Source of the DNA: Buxus sempervirens
Lineage: Eukaryota; Streptophyta; Magnoliopsida; Buxales; Buxaceae
Direction: 5' to 3'
Length of the DNA: 64,000 nucleotides
Assembly: GCA_947561395.2 (NCBI GenBank)
Contig: OX387185.1
Span: forward strand, 35,134,213 to 35,198,212
How positions within the stretch are numbered: the stretch's first letter is position 1; each line of letters starts with the position of its first letter. The notes under the pieces were generated by a model. That model saw nothing but the letters and a program-made list of their open reading frames with translations, searched no databases and was not told the DNA's origin. Below are positions 22,973-34,805 of this stretch, one piece after another. A program made the position numbers and the translations under genes.

Positions 22973-25900
22973 TGTAACGCCCCGGTTCCGGGTCCATTTC
23001 CCAAAACCCAAGGTGTGATGGTAAGTAACAAAAGCAACTAAAAATCTGAATCAATTTAAACCTTCAATTAATTTTATCATCAGAGTAAATGCGGAAACTT
23101 GAAATAATATCCAATAACAAATCAACTTTAAACCATTACAATGTTTTTAATCTCAGGAAGCTAATCTACAACTAAAATGACTACCCCTTTATATACTAGC
23201 CCAATGCTATCGTCCTCTCCAAGAATACCTGAAAAATGGGAGAAACCGGAGTGAGAATAAATCTCAACAAGTAGCAAGGTGCATGCATGAAATCAATCCA
23301 TGTTTATATAAAATAAGTCATGAGGTGTACGATTAAACCAATAACAACAACATCAACAAGAAAATGATAGTATAGAGAAATCATGGCAAATAGCATACCA
23401 CGTCTGTGACATCACAGGACTAATGGAATTGTAAACAGAGAAAGAGAATAGACATTTGCCAATATACTACCTAACCTAATTACAATAGACCAGCTACCCT
23501 GCAATCTGGCTATTCAACACTAACGGAAGAACCCAATCATGAGTTAGCATGTACGGCCCAACCTATCCAGGAGTGGGTAACGTAGCGACCGACCAATCCA
23601 GGAGCGGTACCATCCTCGAGATGATGGAATGCCTATGACGCAGAATTCAAACCCCCTCTAGAAAACAATTTCATTTACTAGCTACTCTAATGGATCCATG
23701 TAAGAGCTAAGCCTGCTAGACACAACTCACAATCAAAAACTCTAAATAACTTAATAACATATCAATTAATAATGTAATTGTGAAACCCACACGATTGTGG
23801 AAAACCAAACCAGGGAATGGACATACTTCTCAATAACACCCACCAAATACATTGTATAACAATAACCAAATCCGCCCTGCGGAACCAATAAACCAAGCAC
23901 CTGCCTTGTCACAACTATGACCCAAAATCCAACACAAGATGTACCAAGTCATATGTCCAAACTCCAGGTTTTAACTGCAAAATAATCCAAGTATATACAT
24001 AAATCATTCGGAGCTCAAAGCATGCTCAGATTGTTCAAATACAAGTGCAGGAACTCTCAAAATCAAGTTTTGTTTAAAAGGCAATAAATCACTACATTAA
24101 CAATGTTCCTACCTCTTGATTTAAAACTTCTCTATTTTTACCATCTATTAATGTCTAACTTTCCCTCATTTAGAACCTAAGGTGTCAAAACTTATTAACT
24201 CTGTTATTTATTACTTCCAAAAGGTATCTTAGGTCTATATTGAAGTTTAAGAATAGGTTAGGTTACCCAAAATAAGGTTTAAATAGGTTGTGACCTCTTT
24301 TTACTTAAAATATCTCCAAAAGTTTCATATTTACATTCATCGTCCCAAATTACTATTCTTTAATTCAAATTTAATTCCGTCACTTCCTGCATCTCAAATT
24401 AACCTAGTTATAGGTGTAACAATTTTAGAATTTACAAAAAAATCATTAAAAATTAAATCTGGGCACAAATCCCAAAATCTGGAATTTCTGATATTGGTTG
24501 CTCGAAGATGCGCTCGAGCGACTGTTCTAGTGGCTATAATTTCAGGTTTTGTTTTAGATACACAGGCAGGTCACCCATGGTTGCCCTCGAACGGTGTATC
24601 AAGCGACTTGTTTTCATGTTCTGGTTTAAGGTATACAGATAGGGCACTCAAGCGGCCTTTCAGGTGCTCTGCCCAAAACTCAGTTTTTCGAGGTTTTTTG
24701 TAATTTCCGAAACTTCTGAAATTCCTATGGTTTTAAATTGTTTCTAAACATCTAAATTTCATTCTAAAATACTTCTAAGACAATTCTAATCAAATCTTGG
24801 TGATTAAAATTTATCTAAGATTTCTTTTTAAATTAAACGACCCATGAGCAACACTTTTCTTGATTCTTAAAGAGAGATTTAAATCACCAAATCAAAAATT
24901 TATAATCACCTACTTTTCCAATGAAATCCAACTTAAAAACCAATACGGTCACACATCAAAATCATGAGAAATCATGCAGTTCCTCCAGTTTCAAGGGTTT
25001 GCTACTTGCCTTTTTGATGAACCAAGATCTTTCAGAACTTCTTCTGTGCCCGCTTTTGGAGCTCAACCGTATCCCTCTAAACTTCTCTAATTTAGATCTC
25101 CACCGTTCAGTTTGAAGTCCTCTATGAGTAGAACAAAACTATAAAATGTCAGCCCATTCCAACGGTTGGAGCTTCCAATCTTGTCGTTCGAAGTTGGCTA
25201 GTTGGCCATCTCTGCAGCTCATTTTTCTTTCTAAATCTGATTTTCCGCCAACTTCTGGGTTATTTCGCACCACCTTAGACTCCTCAAATCCGATCTCCAC
25301 CGTCCAGATTATAGTATCGCATGTATAGATTATAACCGCCAAATGTCATGACGATCCAACGATTGGATCTCCAGGGATCGTCGTTCAAAGTCTGCTGGTC
25401 GGACCTCTGCAGCACCTCCCTTTTCTTTTCTTCCCTCTCTTTTTTCTCATTCTCTTCTCCCATTTATTTTTCTCCCAAGCCCAAGCACGAGTTCCCCTCT
25501 CTTTTCCTTATTTTTGATTTGCTAAAAACCTTAAACCTTCCCTAGACCTCCCCTTTTATAAGCTCTTTTAATTAGAAGTCCTAATAGGTTTAGGAGACCT
25601 TCTAAATAGGATTCCCACTCTTAATTGTAAACCTTCCTATCTTAACCCTCATTCTAATTTCTCTTTTAAGTATCTCATACAAAAGAAGGATTTATTTTAA
25701 TTAATTTTCGTGCTAATTTAATTTCTTATTTTAAAATATTACTAAAACACCCCAAAGCTCCTCTTATCCTCAAATTTAAGGTTCCTTATCAACTATAATC
25801 ACCAATATACCCTTTTTCCTACTTTTAAGCTATAATTTGCTATTTAAATTCAAACCTAACCCAAATTAAGGCTAGTTAAATATTTTAAGTCTAATAATTA

Positions 25901-26300
25901 TTTAATTACTCAATATATTAATTTGGCTAATTGGAAAATGACTAAAATACCCTTTCCTTGAAACTCCATATTTAACCTTTAGATCTTTTTTTTTCAAAAA
26001 TTCTCCTCTTTATTCCTCACATCAATCTTAACCATCTAATACACTTGGATTAACACCTATCTTCTCCAACATTCATATTTAAGTCACTCTCCCAATTTAT
26101 CTAAATCAACCATGCTCTTTCCTATTTAAATGAAGCCACTATTTAAATTCCTAATTACTCAAAATTATTGTTTATTTATTTAGTTACTAATATCCCTTTG
26201 GATTATAATATTATTCCTCCAATATCTAAATTAAATCTTAACTTCTCAATATTTAGGCTTATTTAATTTATTTTATTTTAGGAAAATCCAGTGTTTTACA
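22973..26300 (-). mobile_element. Solo LTR T3, imperfect TSD CAACC/CAATC
   Basis: A complete family T LTR of 3328 bp on the minus strand, inserted in X-e. The minus-strand start TGTAAAACACTGG is at 26300 and the end CCGGGGCGTTACA at 22973. Flanks CAACC (22968-22972) and CAATC (26301-26305) match at four of five bases. It has a TATA-like TATAAAAGGGG on the minus strand near 25550, the GC-rich cassette at 24490-24670, the conserved block at about 23570-23635, and TTTTTCAG at the acceptor site near 23229-23236. Confidence 0.85.
24490..24670 (-). repeat. GC-rich palindrome cassette of T3
   Basis: Diverged copies of GCTCGAGCGACTGTTCTAG and related CTCGAACGG / CTCAAGCGGCC words. Same type as T1 and T5. 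Confidence 0.65.
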
Positions 26301-27555
26301 CAATCCTTTGTGTCTGCCTGCACCTCTCAGGTAGTGGCGACTTTGAATGTCCCGAGGTACGCGCCTCGTCGTGCGATCGATTTTTAGATGCGCACAAGTA
26401 GTCCAATAGATTCTGAACTATTTATATGGACATGTCACTGTGCGCGCGTGGGAAACGCGGCACGGGGTGATTCGGAGTCGCCACCGCCTGATGGGGTGCA
26501 GGCGGACACCTGGGTGCCTAATTTTGCCTATTAGGGCTTTTTGGTCTGCGGCTTGAGATTCTAAGTCTGTTCTCGGTTGTGGTTCGGGGAAGTCCGTAGA
26601 CACCCTGGTCCACCCCGTCGGATGACGGGTCCCGTGGGTTCCCTGGTTTGAGTCAGCTTCCATTGGTCTCACCTGATTCCTAATCCGATATGCAATTTGG
26701 TTAAGTCTGGCGGGACCGCCAAAGTGGTGTGGGTCCCTTTACTTGATTTTATCTTTTTAATTAAGATGATCTGGGCCTGGTGGGGTGGGCCCCGTTGTAA
26801 GGCCCACGGTATCCCTTGGTGGGCCAAGTGTGGCCCGCATGTTCCTTGGTGGGCCAAGTGTGGCCCTTTGGATTTTGGCTCACTTTGAATTGATTTTATT
26901 TTAGAGTTCAAGTTGGATTAGTTAAGTGGATTTCATGCCAAAAGTGGGCCAGGATTGCTTTGTGGGCCCTTGAGTGGGCCCCACAATTGGTTGCCAAGTG
27001 ATTTTGATTTTTATCTTTCTTATCTGTGTCAAAAGGGGCCAAGCATTGGGCTTGGGGCCCTTTACCTGGGCTTGGGCTTGAAAGCCCAAGGCTTCTTGAA
27101 TTAGGGTTTGGAAACCCTAAGTTGGTCGGGTTCATGGGCTTAGTGGGCCCGATAGGGCCTACCCGTGGTCTCGGCCAAACCATATCTTACTTTAATCATG
27201 CATGGCCCAATTAGGGCTTGGGTGGGCCTCAAGTGGTCTGGCCCACTCAAATCTTTTATTATCTTATTTAAGCATGAATGGGTTGGTCGGGCTTGGTGGG
27301 CCCCGTTGGAAGGCCCACCGGAAATCAATTTGGACCGGGTTGGTCCATGGGCCATGTTGGGTTTCCGGGAACCCTATTGGTTCATCCGGTTCAGTTTGGA
27401 AATAAAAACCCACATTCAACAATAATCACATAAGAAAATACACAAAATTGACACTCTATCGAGGAAAAAAATTGGCTCAATGTGCTGGGTCCAAGGGGAG
27501 GTACCCGGGGGCCCTGTGGGCGAAGCGCAGCGGAGCGAACCAAGGGGTGGGGGGT

Positions 27556-27940
27556 GCGGGGGGCGAAGCCCCCCGCGGTATGGTAAGGGGTATTTTTGGA
27601 ATTTTCAAAAAAAATAACAATTCGGCCTGTTTTGGACCTGGCGCTCACCTCCTGAGGTGAGCGCCAGATGGGTGCCAGAACCGGGCGAAAATTTGAGGTG
27701 AGCGCCAGATGGGCGCCAGAACCGGGCGAAAATTTGACCTGGCGCTCACCCGATACCAGGTGAGCGCGAGATGGGCGGGAGGTGAGCGCGAGATGGGCGC
27801 GAGAATTTCACTTGTTTTTAGGTGGGCGCGAGCTGAGCGCCAGGTGGGCGCCAGCTCGGCGGGAAGTGGGCTGAAAGGGGCGCCCACCTCCTAGGTGAGC
27901 GCCAGGTGGGCGCCAGGTGGGCGCCAGGTCACTGCTCTCT
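27556..27940 (-). repeat. Downstream GC-rich palindrome cassette of X-d
   Basis: It begins with a 9-bp-arm hairpin GCGGGGGGC / GCCCCCCGC (27556-27576). A perfect 13-bp-arm palindrome CTGGCGCTCACCT / AGGTGAGCGCCAG follows (27638-27667), then many copies of GGTGAGCGCCAG, GGTGGGCGCCAG and GCGCGAGATGGGCGC. The same words fill T6 at 41161-41435. Confidence 0.85.
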
Positions 27941-29004
27941 GTTTTTTTGAGATCTCCAACTCTGGCCGATTTTTTTTGGTCTGTAACTGCTCCACTAGCC
28001 TCCCAACATGCCCAGAACACCTCCCAACTAATTTTGGATTTAATCTAAACACATTTTATTTCAAGTTTTGAAAACCCAGAAAACTCACAATACAAACATG
28101 CATTCAAAACACTTCTCAAATAACATGCCTAGGACACTTCCCCGGGCTTCGACCACTCCCCGGAAGGCACTTAAACTTGTATTAAAACTAGTCTAAGCAT
28201 GATTCATGCTTCATCCCACAACCCAAAATCTCTCAAAAGGAAAAAACAGACCCGAAAAAAAAAGCAAACAGGTACAGACTCATGAACAGCTTAAAAAAGG
28301 GGGGGGGGTGATGGGAGCATGCTCAAGGGTGCATAAGCAGCATGTTAGCAAATCCAGCAATGTAAAAAAAACAAAAAAAACAGTATGCAGACATCACATG
28401 CACTTTCCTCCAACCGACTGGACCTCAAGCATGCACACTAATATCCGAAGAAGGGAAGGAGGAGGGGGGTTTACAGGGGTACATTAGATGGCGGGCACTT
28501 GGGGAACATGCTCCCTTCTCGACATGAACAGCACATGCATCTTCCTCTTCCTTGCTGGGTAGTATTTATCGGATGGAAGTGAAGAGAAAAAAAACATAGC
28601 AAGCCTTCATGGTAGAGGTTTCATACCACTGACTAAGACCGGCTTACCAAAAAAAACATTGCATATGCATATATGTGCAACCCAATATAACAGGGATGTT
28701 TACCTGGGGTTCTTTGAGTTCTGGAGCTGAGTGGGGAGCCTCCTCGAGGTGGTACGAGCGCTGGAACTCTCCACTTCACCGCACCGGCAACAGCAAGCTT
28801 CCTTCGTTTGGTTGTGCGGGGACGAAGAAGAAGCAAGGATAAGGGGGGGTTGGATCAAGGTGGAGAGCTTGGGGAGGCCGAAGCCACTGAGATGGGTAAG
28901 GTGCGGGTGGGGAAGGAGCTTAGGCACTGCACCAAAAAATCCTCCCAACCGAACTTCTTTTTTTTTCCAAAAAACTTCCAACCCCCTGCGCGGAATCGCG
29001 CGCG

Positions 29005-29014
29005 GGTTATATAG
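29005..29014 (-). promoter_or_regulatory. TATA box of LTR X-d
   Basis: CTATATAACC on the minus strand, directly downstream of the GC-rich palindromes. Confidence 0.55.
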
Positions 29015-29028
29015 ACCAAGAAAAAAAG

Positions 29029-29114
29029 GTGCCGCCCACCTTGGCGCCCAGCTCAAGGTGGGCGCAAGCCCGCTCGCCACGTCCGCGCGAGCGGCAAAAT
29101 GATGAAAATCATTT
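29029..29114 (-). repeat. Upstream GC-rich palindromes of X-d
   Basis: GCGCCCAGCTCAAGGTGGGC-type inverted repeat (about 29044-29065), then GCCCGCTCGC / GCGAGCGGC arms (29068-29096) and a small AAATGAT / ATCATTT hairpin. They lie just upstream of the TATA box. The GCGCCCACC-like words match the downstream cassette of the same LTR. Confidence 0.7.
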
Positions 29115-29353
29115 AATGCCGCCGCTCGCCGGACGTAAAAATCTTTAAAATTAAGATTTAGTCCCTGACAATTTTTGGTAAAATCCGATATTCTTGGATT
29201 TTTACAGATTTAGTCCCTGGGATATTTCGAATGTTCGGATATTTACGGATTTGACCCCCGAGATATTTTCCTGCGCAACTCGCCACGTGTGCAGCTTTTT
29301 GCCACGTGCGCAGATTGCCGGTTTTGCTGCCCGGGAATTTCGTCAGCTCATAT

Positions 29354-30165
29354 TTCCTTCATCCGGACTCCGATCTGGGCAAACTTAGTTTCATTAGAAT
29401 CGTATCGGAGCCCTCCATTCCATGACCTAGGGGTAGGACTCCGGATCGGATTTTGGCAGAAAGTCAACTTTTGGCTCTGCTCAAGTTTGACCGCCCGCAG
29501 AACCTTCATCCGGACCCCGATTCCTGCAAACTCAGTTGCGTTGGAACCGTGTCGAGATTCTCTATCCAATGACCTAGGGGTAGGCCTCTGGATCGGATTT
29601 TAGCAGAAAGTCAACTTTTGGCTCTGCTCAAGTTTGACCGCCCGCAGAACCTTCATCCGGACCCCGATTCCTGCAAACTCAGTTGCGTTGGAATCGTGTC
29701 GAGATTCTCTATCCAATGACCTAGGGGTAGGCCTCTGGATCGGATTTTAGCAGAAAGTCAACTTTTGGCTCTGCTCAAGTTTGACCGCCCGCAGAACCTT
29801 CATCCGGACCCCGATTCCTGCAAACTCAGTTGCGTTGGAACCGTGTCGAGATTCTCTATCCAATGACCTAGGGGTAGGCCTCTGGATCGGATTTTAGCAG
29901 AAAGTCAACTTTTGGCTCTGCTCAAGTTTGACCGCCCGCAGAACCTTCATCCGGACCCCGATTCCTGCAAACTCAGTTGCGTTGGAATCGTGTCGAGATT
30001 CTCTATCCATTGATATAAAGCAAGGTACTTGGCACGGAATTCGAGGAAAAGTCAACTCTTTGGCTTTTCCTTAATTTTGTCCGCCCGCAGATCCTTCATC
30101 CGGACCCCGATTCCTGCAAACCCAGTTGCGTTGGAATCGTGTCAAGATTCTCTATCCAATGGCAT
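29354..30165 (-). repeat. Tandem array of a 147-bp unit in X-d
   Basis: The word AACCTTCATCCGGACCCC begins at 29501, 29648, 29795 and 29942, giving a period of exactly 147 bp. The three units between these points look almost identical. A diverged unit flanks them on each side (29354 and 30091). Other X LTRs (X-a, X-b, X-e) carry only two diverged copies, so the array expanded in this copy or its recent ancestor. Both units contain AAAGTCAACTTTTGGCTC and CAGTTGCGTTGGAA. Confidence 0.93.
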
Positions 30166-31906
30166 AAAGCGAGGTGGCCAAATTTCACTTGATCAAAAAG
30201 TCAACTTTTCACCCCTTAGGGTTTGACTTTCTGTCCAGGGTTTGCATTTTTGGTTTTTCGGGGAGCGCAAAAATGAGGTGCTTACAGTCACCTCTAGGAT
30301 TTCATGATCAAGTAAAAATTAAAGTAAAACTTGAAGAAAAATAAACTAAAACAAATCTGGAAAAATCAACTCAAGATTAAGCCGTTTGAACTTGGAAAAC
30401 TCAATCAATCATACGTCATTCAATTCAAACTCAAATTAAGTGAAACCAAAGCCATTTGAAAGCTTACATGAAGTAGAAGATTTAGTGAAAATTTCAATTA
30501 AATCCAATTGAAATCAAGGACAATACACTTGTTCAAAATTGCTGTTGTAAAACAGTAAAAGCAGCGAGTAGTCAACTTTGAAAGCCTATTAGTAGAGATT
30601 GGCTCCATATAAATCCTTGAAAATTGGTATGAATGAAGTATGAGGTGCCATATTTTGAATGAAATAGGCCTCACTCATAACTTTATCCATTTGTAGCTTG
30701 TGTGTTCTCTCAAACATGCTTAGAGGATCACAGATTGACTTTGTAATCTGCTACTGAGCAGTACATGGTCAATCAAGCACACAGAACTCAAATTAAAGTG
30801 AAAACTCTTGAAACTAATTGGATTTGAAGTTAGACTCATAAAGAAGACTCAAAAAGTGAAATCACTCAAATCGGAGTTAAAATGAGCCTTTGGTGCTCAA
30901 TCAAAGTGACAAGTTCAGCAATTTGATCTGATTTGACTTATCAATTTTAATCAAATGGTTTGAAAAATCGGCTTCATATAAATTGTTAAAATTTTACAGG
31001 AATAAACTAGACTTCTTCACCTTTCACATGTCTCTAGGATCATTCAAAAATTCATCAATATGACGAAGCTATGAATGATCCAAGACATGGTACAGGTTCT
31101 ATCTAGATCTGTAAACTTTAAGTAATACCAAACCAAAACAGTGTGTGTGTGTGTTTGATCCACATGATCTGATTTGAAATCCCTTGAAATGAGTGGAAGA
31201 TCACTCAAAAATATTTATGGCATGGATTTAACTCAAATCTCTCATTATTTGGAGAGGAAAAGCCGAATCCGCCCAAATTGGTGCAAATTTGCTCAAATCA
31301 AAGAGATTAGACCAAGAAGTCTTATCTAGAAGATAGAAATCAATTAAAATCAACTCAAAAGTCCTAGGAATTTATTCTAAGGCCTCTGATCTCAGATCTA
31401 CTATATTGAGCATAGTAGATCTAAGATCTATACTTATTTTGACAAAAATCAAGTGATGTGTGCATGGAATTGTGTAGGAAATCAGATTTGAAAGAGAGAA
31501 TTAAGATCTAATGCTATAGAGAGCATGATCTATGTAATTCCTCCAGATTTGAAGACAAAACAAACACAAATAGCAATCACACATGAATTTAAACAAATCA
31601 TGCAAGTGTTTCATGAGAAATGGTTCTAAGCCTAAGGATCCATTCCAACACTTGTTTCCCCTAGCTCTCTCTTCACGTTTTACGACTAGAGAGGGTGCTT
31701 GAGGTACTTTAAGCATGGTTTGGGGTTTCAAACACATACAAGGCCTTATTTACAGAAAGGTAGAAGAAGAGAGAGTTCTTGAATTGAAATAAAATGAAGA
31801 GAGAAAGCTTAGAAGCTTACCTTGGTTGCTTGAGTGTAGAATTGAGCAAATGTTCCATGCTTCTTCAAACTTCAAAATTCCAGCCCTTTGCTAGAGGAGA
31901 GGCCCT

Positions 31907-31916
31907 CTATTTATAG
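31907..31916 (-). promoter_or_regulatory. TATA box of LTR Y-1
   Basis: CTATAAATAG on the minus strand. About 90 bp downstream comes the donor-like CAACCAAG^GTAAGC, the same sequence as in Y-2. Confidence 0.65.
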
Positions 31917-32102
31917 ACAAGACCAAGGGCAATGAAGTCCCAAGGGTAGATACAAAAGTGTGTCTAGAACCTTCCAACTTAAGCCTAAGGCATGAATTGG
32001 GGGAATTTGGCCAATTTTGGAGGCCAATTTGGGGAATTCAGACTTACCAGATAGAGGTATGGATGTAAATAAGTGAAAACTCACAATTTGAAATAAAATA
32101 CT

Positions 32103-32250
32103 TGTATTTGACAACTCAGGTAGGATACAAATAAATTCTTTATAGTCAAAATATAATTTCCACCACAAAGAATATACCTATATCCGAAATAAAATTTCGG
32201 TTACACATAAAATTGAGTTTGACCAAACTAAGTTTTCGGTTCAAGGCAAA
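32103..32250 (-). repeat. Palindrome cassette of Y-1
   Basis: Three diverged palindromes: about 32103-32127 (a decayed GTATCCGAC type), about 32180-32206 (CCG AAATAAAATTT CGG, the ACCGAAATT type of X-c) and about 32216-32248. All keep the eleven-base gap. They lie upstream of the Y-1 TATA box in LTR orientation. Confidence 0.8.
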
Positions 32251-32726
32251 AATGACTCTCCGCACAGTTTCTGCATAGCCTTGACCCTTACCTACATTGG
32301 CAATACTTATTTACATGTAATATCATTTAAGCAAATGTCCTCGTATTTTTTGTAACGCCCCAGATCTGGGTTTGCCCTATCACGGCACCAACTCGTACCC
32401 GAGACCTACTTATGGGCCCAAAAGAACCTGATAAGCATAATTGATGTGGGCAATTGCAATGTAATCATCAGAGTGCATAAGATAAAGAATCATGGAATTT
32501 AAAAATTTTCATATAATAAAAGGGCATCTGTATAATAACTCCAAAATACAACATTTAGGTACACAAAAAGGCAACTAAGATCTCTCCATCGCTGTCTCTC
32601 ACATGAGCATTCATACACAAAAATAATAATCTAAAGATAACTCCCAAGTTTACAAATCCCAAAAAGAATAACTACATTCCCCTTGATAGTTTCTAGGAAC
32701 TAAATACAATAACATAAAGAGAACCC

Positions 32727-32809
32727 CTAATACGGATAGTAAAAGTCCTCGGGCTTGCGCTCAGACTCACCCTCAATAGCTGCCCCAGTACGTGGCTCAC
32801 CAGACGGAT
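32727..32809 (-). other. Conserved LTR mini-exon in T4
   Basis: After GTTTTCAG the frame reads DPSGEP... and closes with PEDFYYPY before a stop. It is 28 codons if the first is completed by a G from the upstream exon. Compare T5, T6 and T12. A coding role is inference. Confidence 0.45.
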
Positions 32810-33178
32810 CTGAAAACAAATCCGGTAAAACAAAACGCGTGAGACTTAAAGTCCCAGCAAGTAGCAAACATGCATGAATGGAGGCAGTTAATACAATTCA
32901 CATAATATCACGATTGGAACAGTTTAGGCAATTTATATAACATCATGAGTAGAGGCAGTTTATGCGATTCGTATTCTCAAGTCAAGCATCTAAATAATAT
33001 AACCCATAAAAATTAGCTAACAAACCTGGTAGGACTGATAATGTAAAACAAACCTGTGGAACTCACGAGGTAGGACAAACCTTGCTCAGTAGTTATTAGA
33101 ACCAATGTCACATTCCACCACCCAAGATATAATATGCAATGAGCAACCAAGTGTCAAGTGTCAAGTGTCATGTGTCAT

Positions 33179-33302
33179 GTGGGACTACTCGTCCACGGAT
33201 GAAGGCTAAGTGGGACTACTCGTCCACGGATGAATGCTAAGTGGGACTACTCGTCCAATGGTGAATGCTAAGTGGGACTACTCGTCCACTATTGAATACC
33301 AA
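33179..33302 (-). repeat. Four 31-bp tandem repeats in T4
   Basis: GTGGGACTACTCGTCC begins at 33179, 33210, 33241 and 33272. It occupies the slot where T1, T3 and T5 have the GGATGGTACCGCTCCTGG block and T6 has its own repeats. Confidence 0.9.
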
Positions 33303-33934
33303 TTGTCAATTAATATTCACAATGCGTAAGAAATAACTAATAAGCACTTCACATCCAAAACCAAATCACAGTAGAGTACATACACCATAAAATCCACAAA
33401 TTACGTATTTGAGAAGTAGGATAGTCTTAGGATCCCTAATAAGAACACCATGCCAAAAATCAACGGATTTTAAGATAAAAAGTTTCAGACCTAAAAATAT
33501 TCTAAGTCTGGGTAAAACGTTGACTTTTCGATGTATAATTTTTCTAGACAAATTTACAAGGAGTTTCGGGCTCAAATTCTGGTGGTAGTCTATTGGAGGG
33601 TATCCAAATCATCTAGAATTTTCTGGGCTTCTGAATCACTCGTTTGGGTATCAAACTCAAAAGGTGGCCATTTTTGAAAATCGGGAAAACTGGAAATTTA
33701 GGCACAAACTGAAAATTTGACTTTTTATTGGTTGGGAATTGGGCCTTGGGAGTATTTTTATTGGTTCCAAATGGGGGGTAAAACCTTATTTACATGTAAA
33801 GACTTAAGTAAATGGAGCAATAAATACACAGGACATTTACTTAAATGTCTTTCATGTAATAAGGGTGCTATGCGAGAGCCTTGGCTTGGTTGGGAAAGGG
33901 TTTGAGAGAAAAAGGCTAAAAATCATGAAACAGG

Positions 33935-34195
33935 GTCCACGATTAGGTCGTGGATTAATCGCCCAGAGGCGATTAGCTCAATGTTCGGGTGTTCAGGTTA
34001 AAGGTTCGCGCGCCCAGGTTTACAACAGGTTCAGTGCGCGCGCGGTAAGGTTTAACGTTCGCGCGCTAAGGTCGCGATTAGCCCTGGGCGATTAATCCTG
34101 TTTCGCGATTTATTTTAACAGAACCTGATTTTTGGGGGTCTTGGCTCAGGATTAATCGCCAATCTGCAGGATTAATCGCCGGCTCGGGTTCTTAC
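33935..34195 (-). repeat. GC-rich cassette of T4 (GATTAATCGCC / GTTCGCGCGC type)
   Basis: Repeats of GGATTAATCGCC, GGCGATTA and GGTTCGCGCGCC in both orientations, GC-richer than the flanks. Position matches the cassettes of other T LTRs. Confidence 0.75.
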
Positions 34196-34805
34196 AAAAT
34201 TTTTGGTATTTTCAACACACAACTCATAGAACTCATTCTCAACCTTTCCAACATCAAAGTAGGTGATCACAAAACATCCCAACACACTTAAAAACATCTC
34301 CTGAAACAAAGATTCATCTCACATCTACATGAACACAAATCAAACGCATGAAACTTCATTCAAGACACAAATCTCAAACCCTAATATAAATTAAGATCAA
34401 TAGAGTTGAAAGTCCATGGCAAATCAATAGAAAAATAACCAAGATCATCATACAATCAAAACCTACGAATTTTAGAAGTGAATAGCAACATGCAAGATCA
34501 TTCCTTCAAATAAATCAAACCCTAGAGAGAGAATACGAATTTTGTAATTCATTTTGTTTCGAAAGGGTTTGCTACTTACTTGTTAATGGAGAAGCAACCT
34601 TCCCTTCAAGCTTTTCTCTCCTTCTTCTTCTTCCTCTTGAAGCTTCAAGCAAGCTCCCACACTTTCTCTCTTGTTTTATACGTCCAAGACAAGAGAAATG
34701 GGTTTTCAAACCCTTCATTAGAAATTAGGGCATCCTTTTATATGCCCAAGTTTTGGGTCTTTCAAATCTGCCCCTAAACAAGGCTTTTATTCAACTAAAC
34801 CCTAG

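Larger units (their letters stand above)
15133..26396 (+). mobile_element. Solo LTR X-e, TSD AGTAG, hosting X-f and T3
   Basis: Family X LTR on the plus strand, starting TGTTAGCACC (15133) and ending GATGCGCACA (26396). Perfect AGTAG repeats flank it (15128-15132, 26397-26401). It is inserted in Y-1. Removing X-f and T3 leaves about 2.9 kb. Own segments hold two 147-bp modules (about 15290-15490), palindromes (15717-15866), TATA (15881-15889), a leader, a second palindrome (about 22285-22305), a TGGGCC-rich block, and TGGCGACTTTG at 26335-26345, 51 bp before the end. Confidence 0.88.
26439..30286 (-). mobile_element. Solo LTR X-d, TSD GTCAC
   Basis: A complete family X LTR of 3848 bp on the minus strand, TGTAAGCACC (30286) to CGCGCACA (26439). 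Perfect GTCAC repeats flank it (26434-26438, 30287-30291). It is inserted in Y-1. Unlike its relatives it has expanded the 147-bp module to about 5.5 copies (29354-30165), and its cassettes are GC-rich GCGCCCACC words, not CCG-N11-CGG palindromes. TATA lies at 29005-29014, the TGGGCC-rich block at 26710-27350, and an exact 11-base complement of a tRNA-Arg 3' end (TGGCGACTCCG) at 26473-26483, 34 bp inside the LTR end. Confidence 0.9.

Noticed and set aside
27556-27576. GCGGGGGGC...GCCCCCCGC hairpin as a possible rho-independent terminator or organelle insertion
   Set aside because: No bacterial or organellar context; it lies inside X-d beside other GC-rich palindromes of the LTR cassette.
28700-29102. 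Overlapping frames of 123-126 codons on both strands in X-d
   Set aside because: GC-rich LTR promoter region; frames on both strands open from composition; no domain.
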